This document shows positions 36,929-48,188 of a stretch of DNA of 64,000 nucleotides, piece by piece. The notes beneath the pieces are model-generated. The model was not told the DNA's origin, made no database searches, and saw only the letters and a program-made list of their open reading frames with translations. A program made the position numbers and the translations under genes. How positions within the stretch are numbered: position 1 is the first letter of the stretch; every line of letters begins with the position of its first letter. This stretch comes from Chrysemys picta bellii (Eukaryota > Chordata > Testudines > Emydidae): assembly GCF_011386835.1 (NCBI RefSeq), contig NC_088795.1:14117441-14181440 (forward strand), in the 5' to 3' direction.

Positions 36929-38217
36929 ATGGTCAAAACATATCATCGAGGCCAATTTGCAGCTGCCAAAAAACACACACTAAAGAAAGCCAAGCCAGAT
37001 TCTAAGCCATGACAACAACACAGGAATCCACTGAAGGCGGGGCAAGGAACTTATAAAGTTTAAAATTAGTCAAGGGGTTTGACAAGGTCGGGGGAGGTAT
37101 GGAGCTTGATAAACATTAGCAGAAGTTCCCACACTGAAGAAATCTGAGAATTTCTGACCTAGTCCTTCTCTTGGCCAGTGCATACTCGTTCTCGGTCGTC
37201 CTTCGACCAGGGTTTTAAACGTAACCTCCTGGGCCAGAAGAATGGCAGCTGTCATGGGGGGACATCCACGGCGAAGGTTAGATAGAATCAAACGTGGTAG
37301 GGATCTAGAGGATGGATAGTAAGTGGAATGGACAGGGGGAAGATGGTATTTTCATTACTCCATTGTGAATGAAATCAAGAAACTTGTTCTACCTTATCAC
37401 TCTATCCTTTTTCCTAATGTTAAAATTCTGCCTGCTCCATCTCCTCAAGCATCCACGCTCTACTTATGGGACGATTCCAAGGAACGTTAATTTTTGTTTG
37501 AAATCACTTCAAAGGACACTTTTCTTCATTATATTAATTGCAGGGATGGGCAAACTGGTTTGAGTTTTAATTTTAAAAGTCAGCTCCCCAAATCTCTGTC
37601 CAGTCCTAGACCTGAATACATACCAAACCTTGCTGAAGAGTTCCTATACCAAGCCTCCCCCTCACTCCCAAACACCCCCCATGACCTTTTTGACAGGTGA
37701 GGCACAAATCACAAAAAAGAGTTCTTTCCACCCCTGCCCAACCTGTAATTTCATAGCTATTAAAAGCTTACCGTATTTATCATTGAAAAGCACAAGCAGA
37801 GCCAGGAGCAGGAACCGCCACTGTGGCGCCACTGCTACCTAGGCCAGTGCAGGAGATGGAGTCTGAAGCAGGCCCAGAGGCTCGGCAGCAGCTCCTCATG
37901 CACATGCTCAGGCCCACCCCATGAGGAAGGGGGCCCAGAATGCAGCCACTCCCTGTAACCTCCCTGCAGTCCAGGCTTAACTGCTACAATCCTGCCACAG
38001 CCTCACCATACAGAGCTTACCACAGCAATGCCCTTAGAAAGTGATTTATGGGTGTGGTCAACTGCCATGGTAACAAGGCAGCTTCTCGAGGCACTACTGG
38101 CAATACCAAGATTTGAGCCTCACGCAGCACTTCATTCCTCAACCTTTCTGGCATTGGATTTTGCTACCAGAGAGAGCGAGTTGTGATTTAAATCACAATT
38201 TGCCCTTAAATAAAATA
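36929..38217. other. no gene seen
   Basis: Unique DNA with noise frames. Confidence 0.35.
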
Positions 38218-38332
38218 CAGTAACTCCTAGCTTAATGTTGTAGTTATGTTCCTGAAAAATGCTACTTTAAGCGAAACAATGTTAAGCAAATCCAATTTGC
38301 CCATAAGAATTAACGTTAATGGGGAGGGGGTT

Positions 38333-38368
<36 letters not shown>

Positions 38369-39176
38369 ATAAGTTTTAAACAAACAAATACTGTACACAG
38401 CAATGATGATTGTGAAGCTCGATTGAGGTGGTGAAGTCAGAGGGTGGGATATTTCCCAGGGGATGCCTTACTGCTAAATGATGAACTAGCACTCGGCTGA
38501 GCCCTCAAGGGTTAACATGTTGTTAATGTAGCCTTGCACTCTACAAGGCAGCACGAATGGAAGGATGAGAGATAGTATGGCAGATAGACAGAGACTCACA
38601 CCTGTGAGTGTGAATGAGAGAGACACGCATTGCCCTTTTAAGTACGCTGACCCCACTCTAAGTACATTGCCTTTTTAAGTAGATCAGCAAGTTGAGACAG
38701 CAGCTGTTGCCAGCAAGCGTCCTCCCTCCTGAGCCCTGTTGTGTCCCCCACCCCTGGAAATGGGGTAAAGGAGCAGGGGGGAGGGGGACACCCTGACATT
38801 AGCCTCCGTCTCTCCTCACCCCCCCCCCCCCCCGCACAGCAAGCAGGAAGCTCCCGGGAGCAGCTTCAAGGCAGAGGGCAGGAGCAGCAGATGGCAGTGG
38901 GGGGAGGGACAGCTGAACTGCTGGCAGTTGATAGCCTGCTGGGCAGCTGCTGCACAGGAACTTAGGGGAGCTGATAGGGGGGCTGCCGGTCCACCTTGGT
39001 TCCAAGCCCCCGCTAGCTAGGTCCAACGGGTTGCTCTTCCTGCAAGCAGTGGACAAAGCAGGCGGCTGCCAAATGACGTTATAAGTGAGCATTGCACAAC
39101 TTTAAACGAGCATGTTCTCTAATCAATCAGCAACGTAACAACGTTAACCGGGACAACGTTAAGTGAGGAGTTACTG
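38218..39176 (+). mobile_element. TA-flanked TIR element, 959 bp, copy 1
   Basis: Left end CAGTAACTCCTAGCTTAATG and right end AACGTTAAGTGAGGAGTTACTG are inverted over about 22 bases, with TA on each side. TA target and CAG start fit the Tc1/mariner superfamily, perhaps Tigger/pogo-type, but no transposase is seen. The interior holds a CA repeat (38,337-38,364), a C run (38,818-38,833) and a GC-rich part. Open frames inside are not genes. Confidence 0.75.
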
Positions 39177-41614
39177 TATAGGGAAAACGTATTTTGTAGC
39201 TTCTGGAAATTTTTGGTTAGGCTGTGCCTCCATTGCCCATGCACACAGCCCCATTCCTTTCCGCACACATCTGCGTTCCCACGTTCCAAATGGAACCAGG
39301 AGGTGACAAACAACAACAGGAAAGGTTGCCATGAGATTTCCAGCCAAATTTTGTAGATCCCGAAAGCATCTGAGTTTGGGTGCTTATCTGAAGTCAACCT
39401 GAACTCTGAGGCTTTTAAGACTCACTTATCACATATCAAATTTAAAAACAAAACAAAAAACCTTGCAGCAGAGGTTTTCATGAACATCAGACAGTAACAA
39501 GCCAACGAGTCCATTATTGCTCACCTCTGTCAATATTACTGGGGAAAGAAACAGTGCCTGGACACTAGCTAATGGCTGAGGGGGCACTTTTTCATTCTGA
39601 GCCTCTATTTTCAGTGGCTGAGTTATAATTAACTTTGGGAACTCGGGGCCTGATTTTCCGTTACTCCATTCCTGTGCCTGGGGCAAGAGGAAACAAAATG
39701 TGTCTCTAGCCACCTCTAGGTTTCCTGTATTCCAAGACCACGCAGGGGCCAACCTGGTCTCTGGTAAAGTTAGAGGCGGTTCAGGGCTCCTCTAATTTAT
39801 TATCTGCTTATCAGGGCCCTAGGAAGGAGAGACTATTGCCTTAGTGCAATGCACCCCGCCAGCCACTCTTGTTGGTCAGACCCTGATCCACCACCTACGG
39901 TGGAGCCTGGGAGTAGGGAGGTATGGAGCCCCTATGCCTGCTCTGCATCACCCAGGGAGACCCCCTGTGCAAGAGGCCAACTCAGGGGACCATTTCTACT
40001 CAGTGTAACAGACTCAGGCCATAAATTTCCTGGTATATGCACCTGATTCATCACTGCCTTAGGAAGTCATTTTCACTCATGTGGCTTGTGTACAAAATAG
40101 ATATAAAAATGCTACCAGCTGAGAATTCTTCACACTTTTATACCAGTGGTAGCATTTTACATCCACTGTGCACAGGTGTGTAGGAAAGAACTCTGCCTTT
40201 AAACTCTCAGCCATAACCTTGTATTAAGCAGGTTTTATTTTTTGCATTTAATATGTCTTAGTAAAAGGTCCACTCTCTTTGTGCAGAGTTATACATTTCT
40301 CTGATTGACAAATCTGAAATCGGCTTATATACATAAATGTTTTCTTCACTTGCTAGCATTTCTACAGGAGTAGGAAAATGTTTGTGTTTAGACATGCCCT
40401 TTAAGGGTGTCACAATTATACTACAATAAAGCACATCTTATCAAATTTAACATCTACAGCAGGTTTTGTGGCTACATGTTTCTTAGCCTCTCTAAGAGGG
40501 AGCATCGAATGACTCAAAGGTACATTTGTCCCATATTTTTTCAAGCTAGATCTCCTCTCAAAAATAGAGCCTATTTCATAGCTCTATTATTACCTTCCGC
40601 TTTTCATTGTTTCTGGTACGTGTAACTATCGCAGACAAATTGCACCAACACACTACCCAGCTTTATTTTATATAATTCTCAGAATATCAGTTCCAATTTT
40701 GCATCTCATGCTGCCAAAGGTTCCATTCGATAATTGCAGGTTAGAATCACACAATTATGGCTACCAATTAAGGACTAAATAATTTTTTTTAATTCTGATT
40801 ACTAAAACCATAATGATACTATTCTGAGAAACACTGGGTGGAAATAGATGTGTAATTTTGTTCTCACACATTCCGTTTATCATGCCATCATGAAGGTCAG
40901 GGCAGATGAACATGGCAAGCCACTCAGCTTAATGGTTACAACTGATCGAAAAGTTGGCTCGGTAACAGCGTTGGCAGTAGCAACAAACCACTACTGTGAT
41001 GCTGTCCAAGCAGTCCCTGTAATATGCTAGCATTGGCCAGATAATATACAGCATGTAAATTACGTCAAACAAACAATTTTTAATAATCTACATAGTATCT
41101 AATATGCCAGAAATAGTGCAAGACAGGATAGGTATTTCAAATTGAATACCTGCACTCTTTCAATGGTGTTGTGAGGCACAAGGATTTCCCTCAGCTGAAA
41201 AGACCCAAGTGTCTGCTGTGACATGAGCTTTAAACTCAGCTTCCAAGCCTAACCCAAGCTTAGTAACCCATCTCCAATCCAGCCTCAAACCCAGCCAGTC
41301 ACTTCCACTTCTCAGTGCAATAGGGAAAGCAAGCACAAATGCTCACACTGCATGTACACCCAGCTCATGAAAGACAATCACAGGCCAGCGTGCATGAACC
41401 AGGCTGGAGAAACTCTTTTGAAAATGAGGCCTATTACACCATTTATTTTGGCCCCCTTCTCCCTCCCACAATGAATAAGGGATCAAAATATTCTCATTAT
41501 GACGTTTTACTTTATTTGGCCAATCAACCTTGGGAGAACACATGAGGCACACAGTCACCTAGCCAGTAAAAACCAGTTCTGAGTGGGAAAAGCCAGCAAG
41601 TAGATTGCGGGGGG
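39177..41614. other. no gene seen
   Basis: Unique, AT-rich DNA. Frames at 39,119-39,752 and 40,407-41,030 lack motifs. Confidence 0.35.
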
Positions 41615-41722
41615 GCACGAAAGCTTATGCTCTAATAAATTTGTTAGTCTCTAAGGTGCCACAAGTACTCCTGTTCTTTTTGCGGATACAGACTAATACG
41701 GCTGCTACTCTGAAATCTACTG
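41615..41722 (+). mobile_element. Penelope-like element 3' tail
   Basis: 'cacgaaagcttatgctctaa', 'tctaaggtgccacaagtac', 'gatacagactaatacggctg'. Only the last 100 or so bases are present. Confidence 0.8.
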
Positions 41723-41802
41723 AGTGTGATCATCCTATTTGTAGAAATGTACCACTCTTGTATCTAAAACTAGAAATATAAAACATAACTCTGAGGGCCT
41801 AC

Positions 41803-42743
41803 TGTAATTATGTAAAGTGTGGGCCATTAAGGATGGTTTGGAATCTTGATGACTCCCATTGTCTGCAGATGGCTGTATTTACCTGTGAGTCTTCCTGTAT
41901 ATGTGTGTGCTGGCAAGTGAGTAATGAAGTCTTGCAGTGACATGTGATCATGTCACCTGAACTGGAATCCATCTTTAACCTGGTGCTTTTCCAGTGAGGG
42001 GGGGGGTGGAAACCCAGAGGGACAAAGGGTTCCCGCCTTATGCAAAAGATATATAAAGGGTTGGAAGAGAACAAGGGGAGAGAGGAGCCCTCATGAAGAA
42101 TCCCCTAGCTATCACCTGAGCTGCAACAAGAGCTGTACCAGGGGAAAGAATTGTGCCCAGGCCTGGAAGGTGTCCAGGCTGAGACAAAACTTACCGAAGC
42201 ATCTATGAGGGTGAGATTATCTGTATTCAGTTTGATTAGGCATAGATTTGCGCATTTTATTTTATTTTGCTTGGTGACTTACTTTGTTCGGTCTGTTACT
42301 ACTTGGAACCACTTAAATCCTACTGTCTGTATTTAATAAAATCACTTTTTATTTAGTAATTTACTCAGAGTATGTATTAATACTTGGGGGAGCAAACAAC
42401 TGTGCATCTCTCTCTATCAGTGTTATAGAGGGCGAACAATTTATGAGTTTACTCTGCATAAGCTTTATGCAGGGTAAAACGGATTTATTTGGGTTTAGAC
42501 CCCATTGGGAGTTGGGCATCTGAGTGCTAAAGACAAGCACACTTCTGTGAACTGTTTTCAGGTAAACTTGCAGCTTTGGGGCAAGTGATTCAGACCCTGG
42601 GTCTGTGCTGCAGCAGACAGGAGTGTCTGGCTCAGCAAGACAGGGTGCTGGAGGCCTGAGCTGGCAGGGAAAACAGGAACGGGGTAGTCTTGGCACATCA
42701 GGTGGCAGCTCCCAAGGGGGTTTCTGTGATCCAACCCGTCACA
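41803..42743 (+). mobile_element. LTR-like unit with TATA and polyadenylation signal
   Basis: Starts TGTAATTATG and ends CCGTCACA. On the plus strand it carries a TATA box (GATATATAAAGGG, 42,048-42,060) and AATAAA at 42,335, in the right order for an LTR. No target duplication or internal genes are visible. The end resembles the TGTGAC starts of the minus-strand LTRs at 25.9 and 49.8 kb, so the true orientation is not certain. Confidence 0.45.
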
Positions 42744-42771
42744 CCCTCACCTAGTGGTATTGAAACTAAGG

Positions 42772-43012
42772 GTAGGTCTATACTTACCTCCGGGTCTGGT
42801 GGTAAGCAATCGATCCCGGAAGTGCTCGCCGTCGACCCCGGTACTCCAGCTCGGCGAGAGGAGTACGCGGCATCGACAGGGGAGCCTGCCTGCCGCGTCT
42901 GGAACCGCGGTAAGTTTGAACTAAGGTACTTCGACTTCAGCTATGTTATTCACGTAGCTGAAGTTGCGTACCTTAGTTCAAAGTGGGGGGTTAGTGTGGA
43001 CCAGGCCTAAGG
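42772..43012. mobile_element. CpG-rich MITE with hairpin
   Basis: 'gtaggtctatactta' at the left and 'tagtgtggaccaggc' at the right act as inverted ends. CTAAGG lies just outside each end. The interior keeps many CpG sites (TCGAC, CCGCG). A strong hairpin is at 42,915-42,982. Confidence 0.65.
42915..42982. other. 68-base near-perfect hairpin
   Basis: Arms 42,915-42,943 and 42,955-42,982 are inverted complements with a few mismatches around an 11-base loop. They lie inside the CpG-rich MITE. Confidence 0.8.
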
Positions 43013-43013
43013 T

Positions 43014-43235
43014 GATGTCTACACTACACCCGGGATCAACGCTCTGAAATCGACCCACCGGCAGTCGATTTAGTGGGTCTAGTGAAGACCCGCCAAAATC
43101 GACAGCAGATCGCTCTCCAGTCGACCCCTGTACTCTACCCCGACGAAAAGAGTAAGATAAGTTGACAGGAGAGTTTCTCCCGTCGACTCCCCGCAGTGTA
43201 GACCCTGCAGTAACTCGCCCTAAGGTACGTTATTC
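43014..43235. mobile_element. second CpG-rich MITE, adjacent
   Basis: 'gtctacactacacccgggat' starts it and 'gcagtgtagaccctgc' closes it. CpG is retained (GTCGAC, ATCGAC). The interior differs from its neighbour. Confidence 0.6.
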
Positions 43236-43269
43236 ACATAGTCTAATAGACTCAGCAATCTATCTATAC

Positions 43270-43370
43270 TGACTTGGGCTATACAGTGCCTAGCACCATG
43301 AGGCTTTGTTCTCAGTTTGGGCTTCTAGGTGCTGCTAGAATAAGCTCCCTGCTTCTGCAAGTCTCTGAGC
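43270..43370 (+). repeat. SINE/LINE 3' tail
   Basis: 'tatacagtgcctagcaccat' and 'gcttctaggtgctgctag' match the tail family at 32.5 and 55.7 kb. Confidence 0.5.
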
Positions 43371-43806
43371 TCCGCTAACCAGACATATTTTTCTTCCTCT
43401 TAGACGAGTGTTAAGATTTTTAATGCCAGTGTTTTGATGTGTACAATTTTAGCTCTTAGTGTTTCACAAATAATGTTTTATCCACTGGCTTCCATGGCAT
43501 GCTTAGAAACTGGAATGACGAATAATGCAAATAATTTTGTTTATAATAAAGTTATTTTAAAAGAATGCTCACCAAAGCATGAGATTTTGTTTAGATCGAC
43601 AGCCACCTAAAATTTCAAGTGTCCAAACAAAGCTGGGGGAGAAGAATGAGACATCTGCCCTCAAATGTAAAAACGGAGTAACATTTAGTGCTTTGAGCTC
43701 ATAAACGAGTGGAAAGATTTACCTCCAACCTTCCAGAAAATTAAATCTGCACTGTAAGAGTGAACACAGCCTTAACTCTGGAATCACTGATACCACGTCT
43801 AGAATA
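43371..43806. other. no gene seen
   Basis: AT-rich unique DNA. Confidence 0.35.
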
Positions 43807-44689
43807 CAGAAACTCCTCACTTAACGGCGTAGTTATGTTCCTGAAAAATGCAACTTTAAGCGAAACGATGTTAAGCGAATCCAATTTCCCCATAAGAATT
43901 AATGTAAATGGGCAGGAGGGTTACGTTCCAGGGAAATCTTTTTTTGCCAGACAAAAGGCATTATATAAATTTTAAACAAGCAATTTAATACAGGTATAAG
44001 TTTTAAACAATTTTAAAGAAACAATTTAATACTATAATCATCATTGCTGAGTATGAAGCAATGGGAGGTGCCCCATCTTACCCCACACAAGCACAGCCCA
44101 CTGGCACTGGAGATGAGGCAGGCAAGGACGTTGAAGGTGCCGTAGGCTAGGCGAAGTACGTTGCCCAGCGGCAGCTTCCCCTACTGAGCAAGCACCAGGG
44201 GCAGGGGGCTCAACCCTTGGCCCGCCCACTCCACCCCTTCCCCCAAGCTCCCACCCTTAACCCGCCTCTTCTCCCCCCCACCTCCTCCCCCTTTACTCCG
44301 CACGCCGCATCCTCGCTCCTCTCCCTCCCTCCCCCGTCTCCTGCCCGCGGCAATCAGATGGTTTGCGGCGTTCAGGGGGCAGGGGAGGGAAGGGGAGCCA
44401 GCACGCCAAGTCCTCGCTCCTCCCCCCTCCCTCCTGAACACCGCAAACCAGCTGATTGCCACGTGCAGGAGGCGGGGGGAGCAGGGGGAAGGTGCTGATC
44501 CGCGGGCTCTGCCGGCGGGCGGGAGGCGCTGAGGAGGCTTAGGGGAGCTGCCAGCTGTGGACAAAGCAGGCAGCCAAACGACGTTATAGCGAAGCATTGC
44601 ACAACTTTGAACGAACATGTTCTCTAATGAAGCAGGGACATAACATCGAAACAACATGAAGCGAGAGGACGTGAAGTGGGGAGCTACTA
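43807..44689 (+). mobile_element. TA-flanked TIR element, copy 2, 883 bp
   Basis: Same left end (CAGAAACTCCTCACTTAACG) and same first 130 bases as the copy at 38,218, in the same orientation. The right end is 'gtgaagtggggagctacta' followed by TA. The interior contains a C/G-rich tract at 44,215-44,530, which creates long frames on both strands that are not genes. Confidence 0.75.
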
Positions 44690-44849
44690 TAGTACAGAGT
44701 ACTCCTCAACTCAGGATTGCTGGGTGCTTTACAAATGCTAGTCCTGCACTACACGGCAGGTTTTAACCCAACCTATAGATACAGAAATCAAGGAATAGAA
44801 AAGTTAAGTGATTTGCCCACAGCTATTCAGTAGCAGTATCTGAAGTAGA

Positions 44850-44932
44850 ACTCTGGAGCAAAATCCTGGCCCCACTGAAGTGAATGTCAAAACTACGCCT
44901 GACTTGAAAGAGGCCAGGATTTCACTCCTATT
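44850..44932. mobile_element. palindromic MITE
   Basis: 'gagcaaaatcctggccccac' pairs with 'gaggccaggatttcactc'. Same arms as the copy at 16,750. Confidence 0.65.
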
Positions 44933-44934
44933 TC

Positions 44935-45165
44935 CAACAAGGCCTAGCTCTTACATAGAACTTTTCATTAGTAATTCTCAAAGCACTTTACAAAGGAGGT
45001 TGGGATCATTATCCCCATTTTACAGATGGGGACACTGAAGCACAAAACAGTGATGTGACTTGCCCAAGGTCGCCCAGCAGGCCAGTGGCTGAGCAGGAAA
45101 CAGAACCCACCTCTCCTGAATCCTAGTTTATATCCACTAGACTACACTGCCTCCCCACTGGACAC
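44935..45165 (-). repeat. MIR/CORE-like SINE, minus orientation
   Basis: 'attatccccattttacagat', 'gacttgcccaaggtcgccc' and 'ctagactacactgcctcc' are the reversed SINE body in order. This is the best preserved copy in the window. Confidence 0.8.
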
Positions 45166-45904
45166 CACTTCCTTAAATAACTGATGGCAATAGACTTGCC
45201 ATTCCTTTCACTTCATTTACCCATCTCTGAACTGCTTACATAGGTGGCATCTGTGAGGAATGTTTTCCCCAGGAGTTTTCCTCTCTAGTGGGGATTTGTA
45301 AAGAAATACATGGCAACAAGCAGGTAGAACTCTAACCAAAGAGTGCCACTTTTCTGACGCATTGGATTGGGCTGCCTGCATGTAATCTGAGATTATGGAG
45401 TCAACGTGAAGCAATGCGTGCAATACAATGCAAGAGTTAATGCTATGAGGACAACCCCCTTCTATAAACATGAACTGCAGATGCCTGATCCCAGTAGTGA
45501 GGGATTCCTATATCTGCTGTAGGGTTGTGGAAGATAATCTTCATTTTGCAGCGTAACCCCACTAGTTTAGACGTTCCTCTTTGTGGTTCATTTTAATTAA
45601 GGATTTACTCCCTCATCCCTCTCTACCAACATGGATTCTTTCAGACAGGAGGGTTCTTTCCTGCACAGGATTCTCTTATTCTACAAGCCACCCGATCTTT
45701 GTGCTACAACCCAGCTTTTCTTAACCCCAACGCCATCCAAAGCCTTTGTGCTTAGACTTTCACAAGCACTTGGTGTGAGCCTAACTCTGTTGCCCTTGAA
45801 GTAGTTGGTAAAAGCCTCCAACTCCAACGAGAAGAGCAATAGGCCAATTCCATCCTTAATGCTGAATGGAAACCACATTAATAAAATGGGTTTTGAAAAA
45901 ACCC
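45166..45904. other. no gene seen
   Basis: Unique DNA with noise frames. Confidence 0.35.
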
Positions 45905-46200
45905 AATCGAAGGACTGGAAGGGACCTCGAGAGGTCATCTAGTCCAGTCCCCTGCACTCATGGCAGGACCAAATACTGTCTAGACCATCCCTGATAGACA
46001 TTTATCTAACCTACTCTTAAAAGCCTCCAATGGTGGAGATTCCACAACCTCTCTGGACAATTTATTCCAGTGCTTAACCACCCTGACAGTTGAGAAGTTT
46101 TTCCTAACATCCAACCTAAACCGCCCTTGCTGCAATTTAAGCCCATTGCTTCTTGTCCTACCCTCAGAAGTTAAGGAGAACAATTTTCTCCCTCCTTGTA
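45905..46200 (-). mobile_element. CR1 LINE, RT C-terminus and 3' UTR, minus strand
   Basis: An open minus frame covers the end of ORF2 ([28 protein letters not shown]). The 3' UTR has 'gactggaagggacctcgaga'. Same subfamily as the fragment nested at 1,291. Confidence 0.9.
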
Positions 46201-47099
46201 ACAACCCCCCTCCACTCAGCAGGCTCAAACATCAGGACCAAGGGTCTCTCGCTTACACTCTCCACAACTGGCTCCTCCTTTGGGCAGAAGGCAGGTCTCA
46301 AGGGGCTTGTGTTTACGGGGCCTCTGAAGTGACCTTGCTGATCCCAGATGCCCTACTCAGGTCCTTTCTCCCAGCCTCCAAGGGGGGTTATTTGCACTAC
46401 CACTTAACAACAAAGCACTGGGCCACCCTTTCTGAAAGGACAGAGCTCTTCCTATGGACAGAATGTGTTTTAAGCTGTGACTATCCCTCAGGCCCCTGGC
46501 GGTTTTTCTGTTGGCATCTGTCACAAATTTCAGAACAATGTCCCAGGAAGTAGCAATGGGTGCTGGAAAAAATCTCAAACATAACATTTGTTTTAAAACG
46601 TTGACATGATTAGATCTATCCTGATCTTTGGTTTAGTGGCAAGAGTCCCTCTTTAACAGGTGGTCAGTAACTCTATAGAATATAGCTATGTAGATGTATA
46701 GCTCCCTGTGATGAAGTATTTTACCATATACAAGTACAAAAGCGGTTGCAAAAAGTCCTACTAGGGAACCAGGGGAGAGGCTGAGCAGTGATTTTTCCCT
46801 GCACCTGGCATGACTTATGGGCTTCTTTTCTCCTGGCTGCTAAGGAGAAGCCTGGGCATGTGCCTGGTTACACTGTCCCCGAGGCGCTCCTGGCTCTCTC
46901 AGGACTGTTCAGAAGGCAGTTGTACCCAGCAATCTCTTTACAAGCAGCTGCCTCTCCTTGCCTCTGGTCCCCACCTCTGCCTGCCTCGTACATACCGCCT
47001 GCACCTGGTGGAGTCTTAGCCCTGCCCTGGCAGCGATAGAATTTATGCTCCTCCCTACCCGACTAAGATGGATCCCTAGAAAGGGGGAGATGGTTCCAC
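46201..47099. other. no gene seen
   Basis: Frames 46,146-46,587 and 46,788-47,039 have no domain. Composition is moderately C-rich without repeat structure. Confidence 0.35.
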
Positions 47100-47460
47100 T
47101 TCACTTTATTTTTCCTTGATGGTTCATCTAGCTTTAAAAAGAGACCGTATTTCATGCCTAATGTGCTCGAGTCAGCATTGCACGCTCGTTGACAATTAAG
47201 TTCTAGCTGTTCCAGCCAGCGCGAGTTGCATTCCATTAGAAGTAGCTTTAGGTTATTTCAAAGCACTCTCCCGCGTCGGACGCTAATTTCCAGGGAATTG
47301 GAACGGCAACCTGCAGCTGAGGCATTAGAACGCTTGTCAGTATCAGCGATGGCTGCAGGCTGAATTTAGAAAGTACCATTTTCTAAATAGCACTTAATGA
47401 CTTCAGAAAATGCTTTAACATTGGAGAAAGACAAGAGCAGGGATTTACTTGTTTCCACCC
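47100..47460. promoter_or_regulatory. candidate conserved non-coding element
   Basis: A non-repetitive stretch that keeps several CpGs ('tctcccgcgtcggacgctaa') and has balanced composition in a CpG-poor region. It contains no open frame of note. This is a guess from composition only. Confidence 0.2.
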
Positions 47461-48025
47461 CACCCATATCCTTAACAGGCATTATGATTTAAAGAAGGAG
47501 GATAGATTAACTAATGAATCCTGACTCCTGGTCTGTGTATTTTTACCAGGTATTTTCACAGTTGGCACCCTCCCTAGCCTTATTCCAAATACCTATTTTA
47601 TCACGCCCTTTATCTTATTGGATCAGTAACTCGACTTTATGCCTGAATAAAAGCTTGTTAATCTAGCAGTATGCCATCATGGCTTTCCAAAGGAAAACAG
47701 AATAACCCAAAAAATGAGGAAGGGACAAGTTAATTGCTTGCTATAATGTTGATGAGCTAGCGAGGGTAGTCACAGAACTCCAAACTGAATTAAATGCATC
47801 ATGCCACATTAACACAGACAATTCCTGAATTACATAGTTAACCAATTCTCTCCGCCACCTTACATTAATTGCTGGAGCATTCCATTAAAAAAAACAAACA
47901 AACAAAAAAAAACAAACAAAAAAAAAACACAACCCCACACACACTGCACAGGCAAGCAAAAGATAAAATGTTGGGAAGAACTAATTATTATAGCCAGGTT
48001 TAAAGAAAAATCCCTTAAAACTACC
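47461..48025. other. no gene; A-rich simple tract
   Basis: Unique DNA ending in a long AAAC/A-rich tract at 47,887-47,931. Confidence 0.4.
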
Positions 48026-48188
48026 TTGACCGTGCAACCTTGAACATGAGACTCCAAACCCACCAACCTGGGCTGTCTCTCACATTGTGACACTGATGTC
48101 AAGCTACAAGCCTCTGAAAGGGACAGCACTTTCACAGAATCCACAGGCATGGCCCCACCCAACTGTGTTACATGAACGATCTCCCAGC

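Noticed and set aside
1843..38364. CA runs and repeated short units as a CRISPR-like array
   Set aside because: These are eukaryotic microsatellites without unique spacers.
38246..43975. Two frames 5 kb apart sharing the peptide MFLKNATLSETML
   Set aside because: The similarity comes from two copies of the same TIR element, not from a gene family.
44181..44657. 158-codon minus frame and overlapping plus frames
   Set aside because: They lie in the C/G-rich interior of the TIR element.
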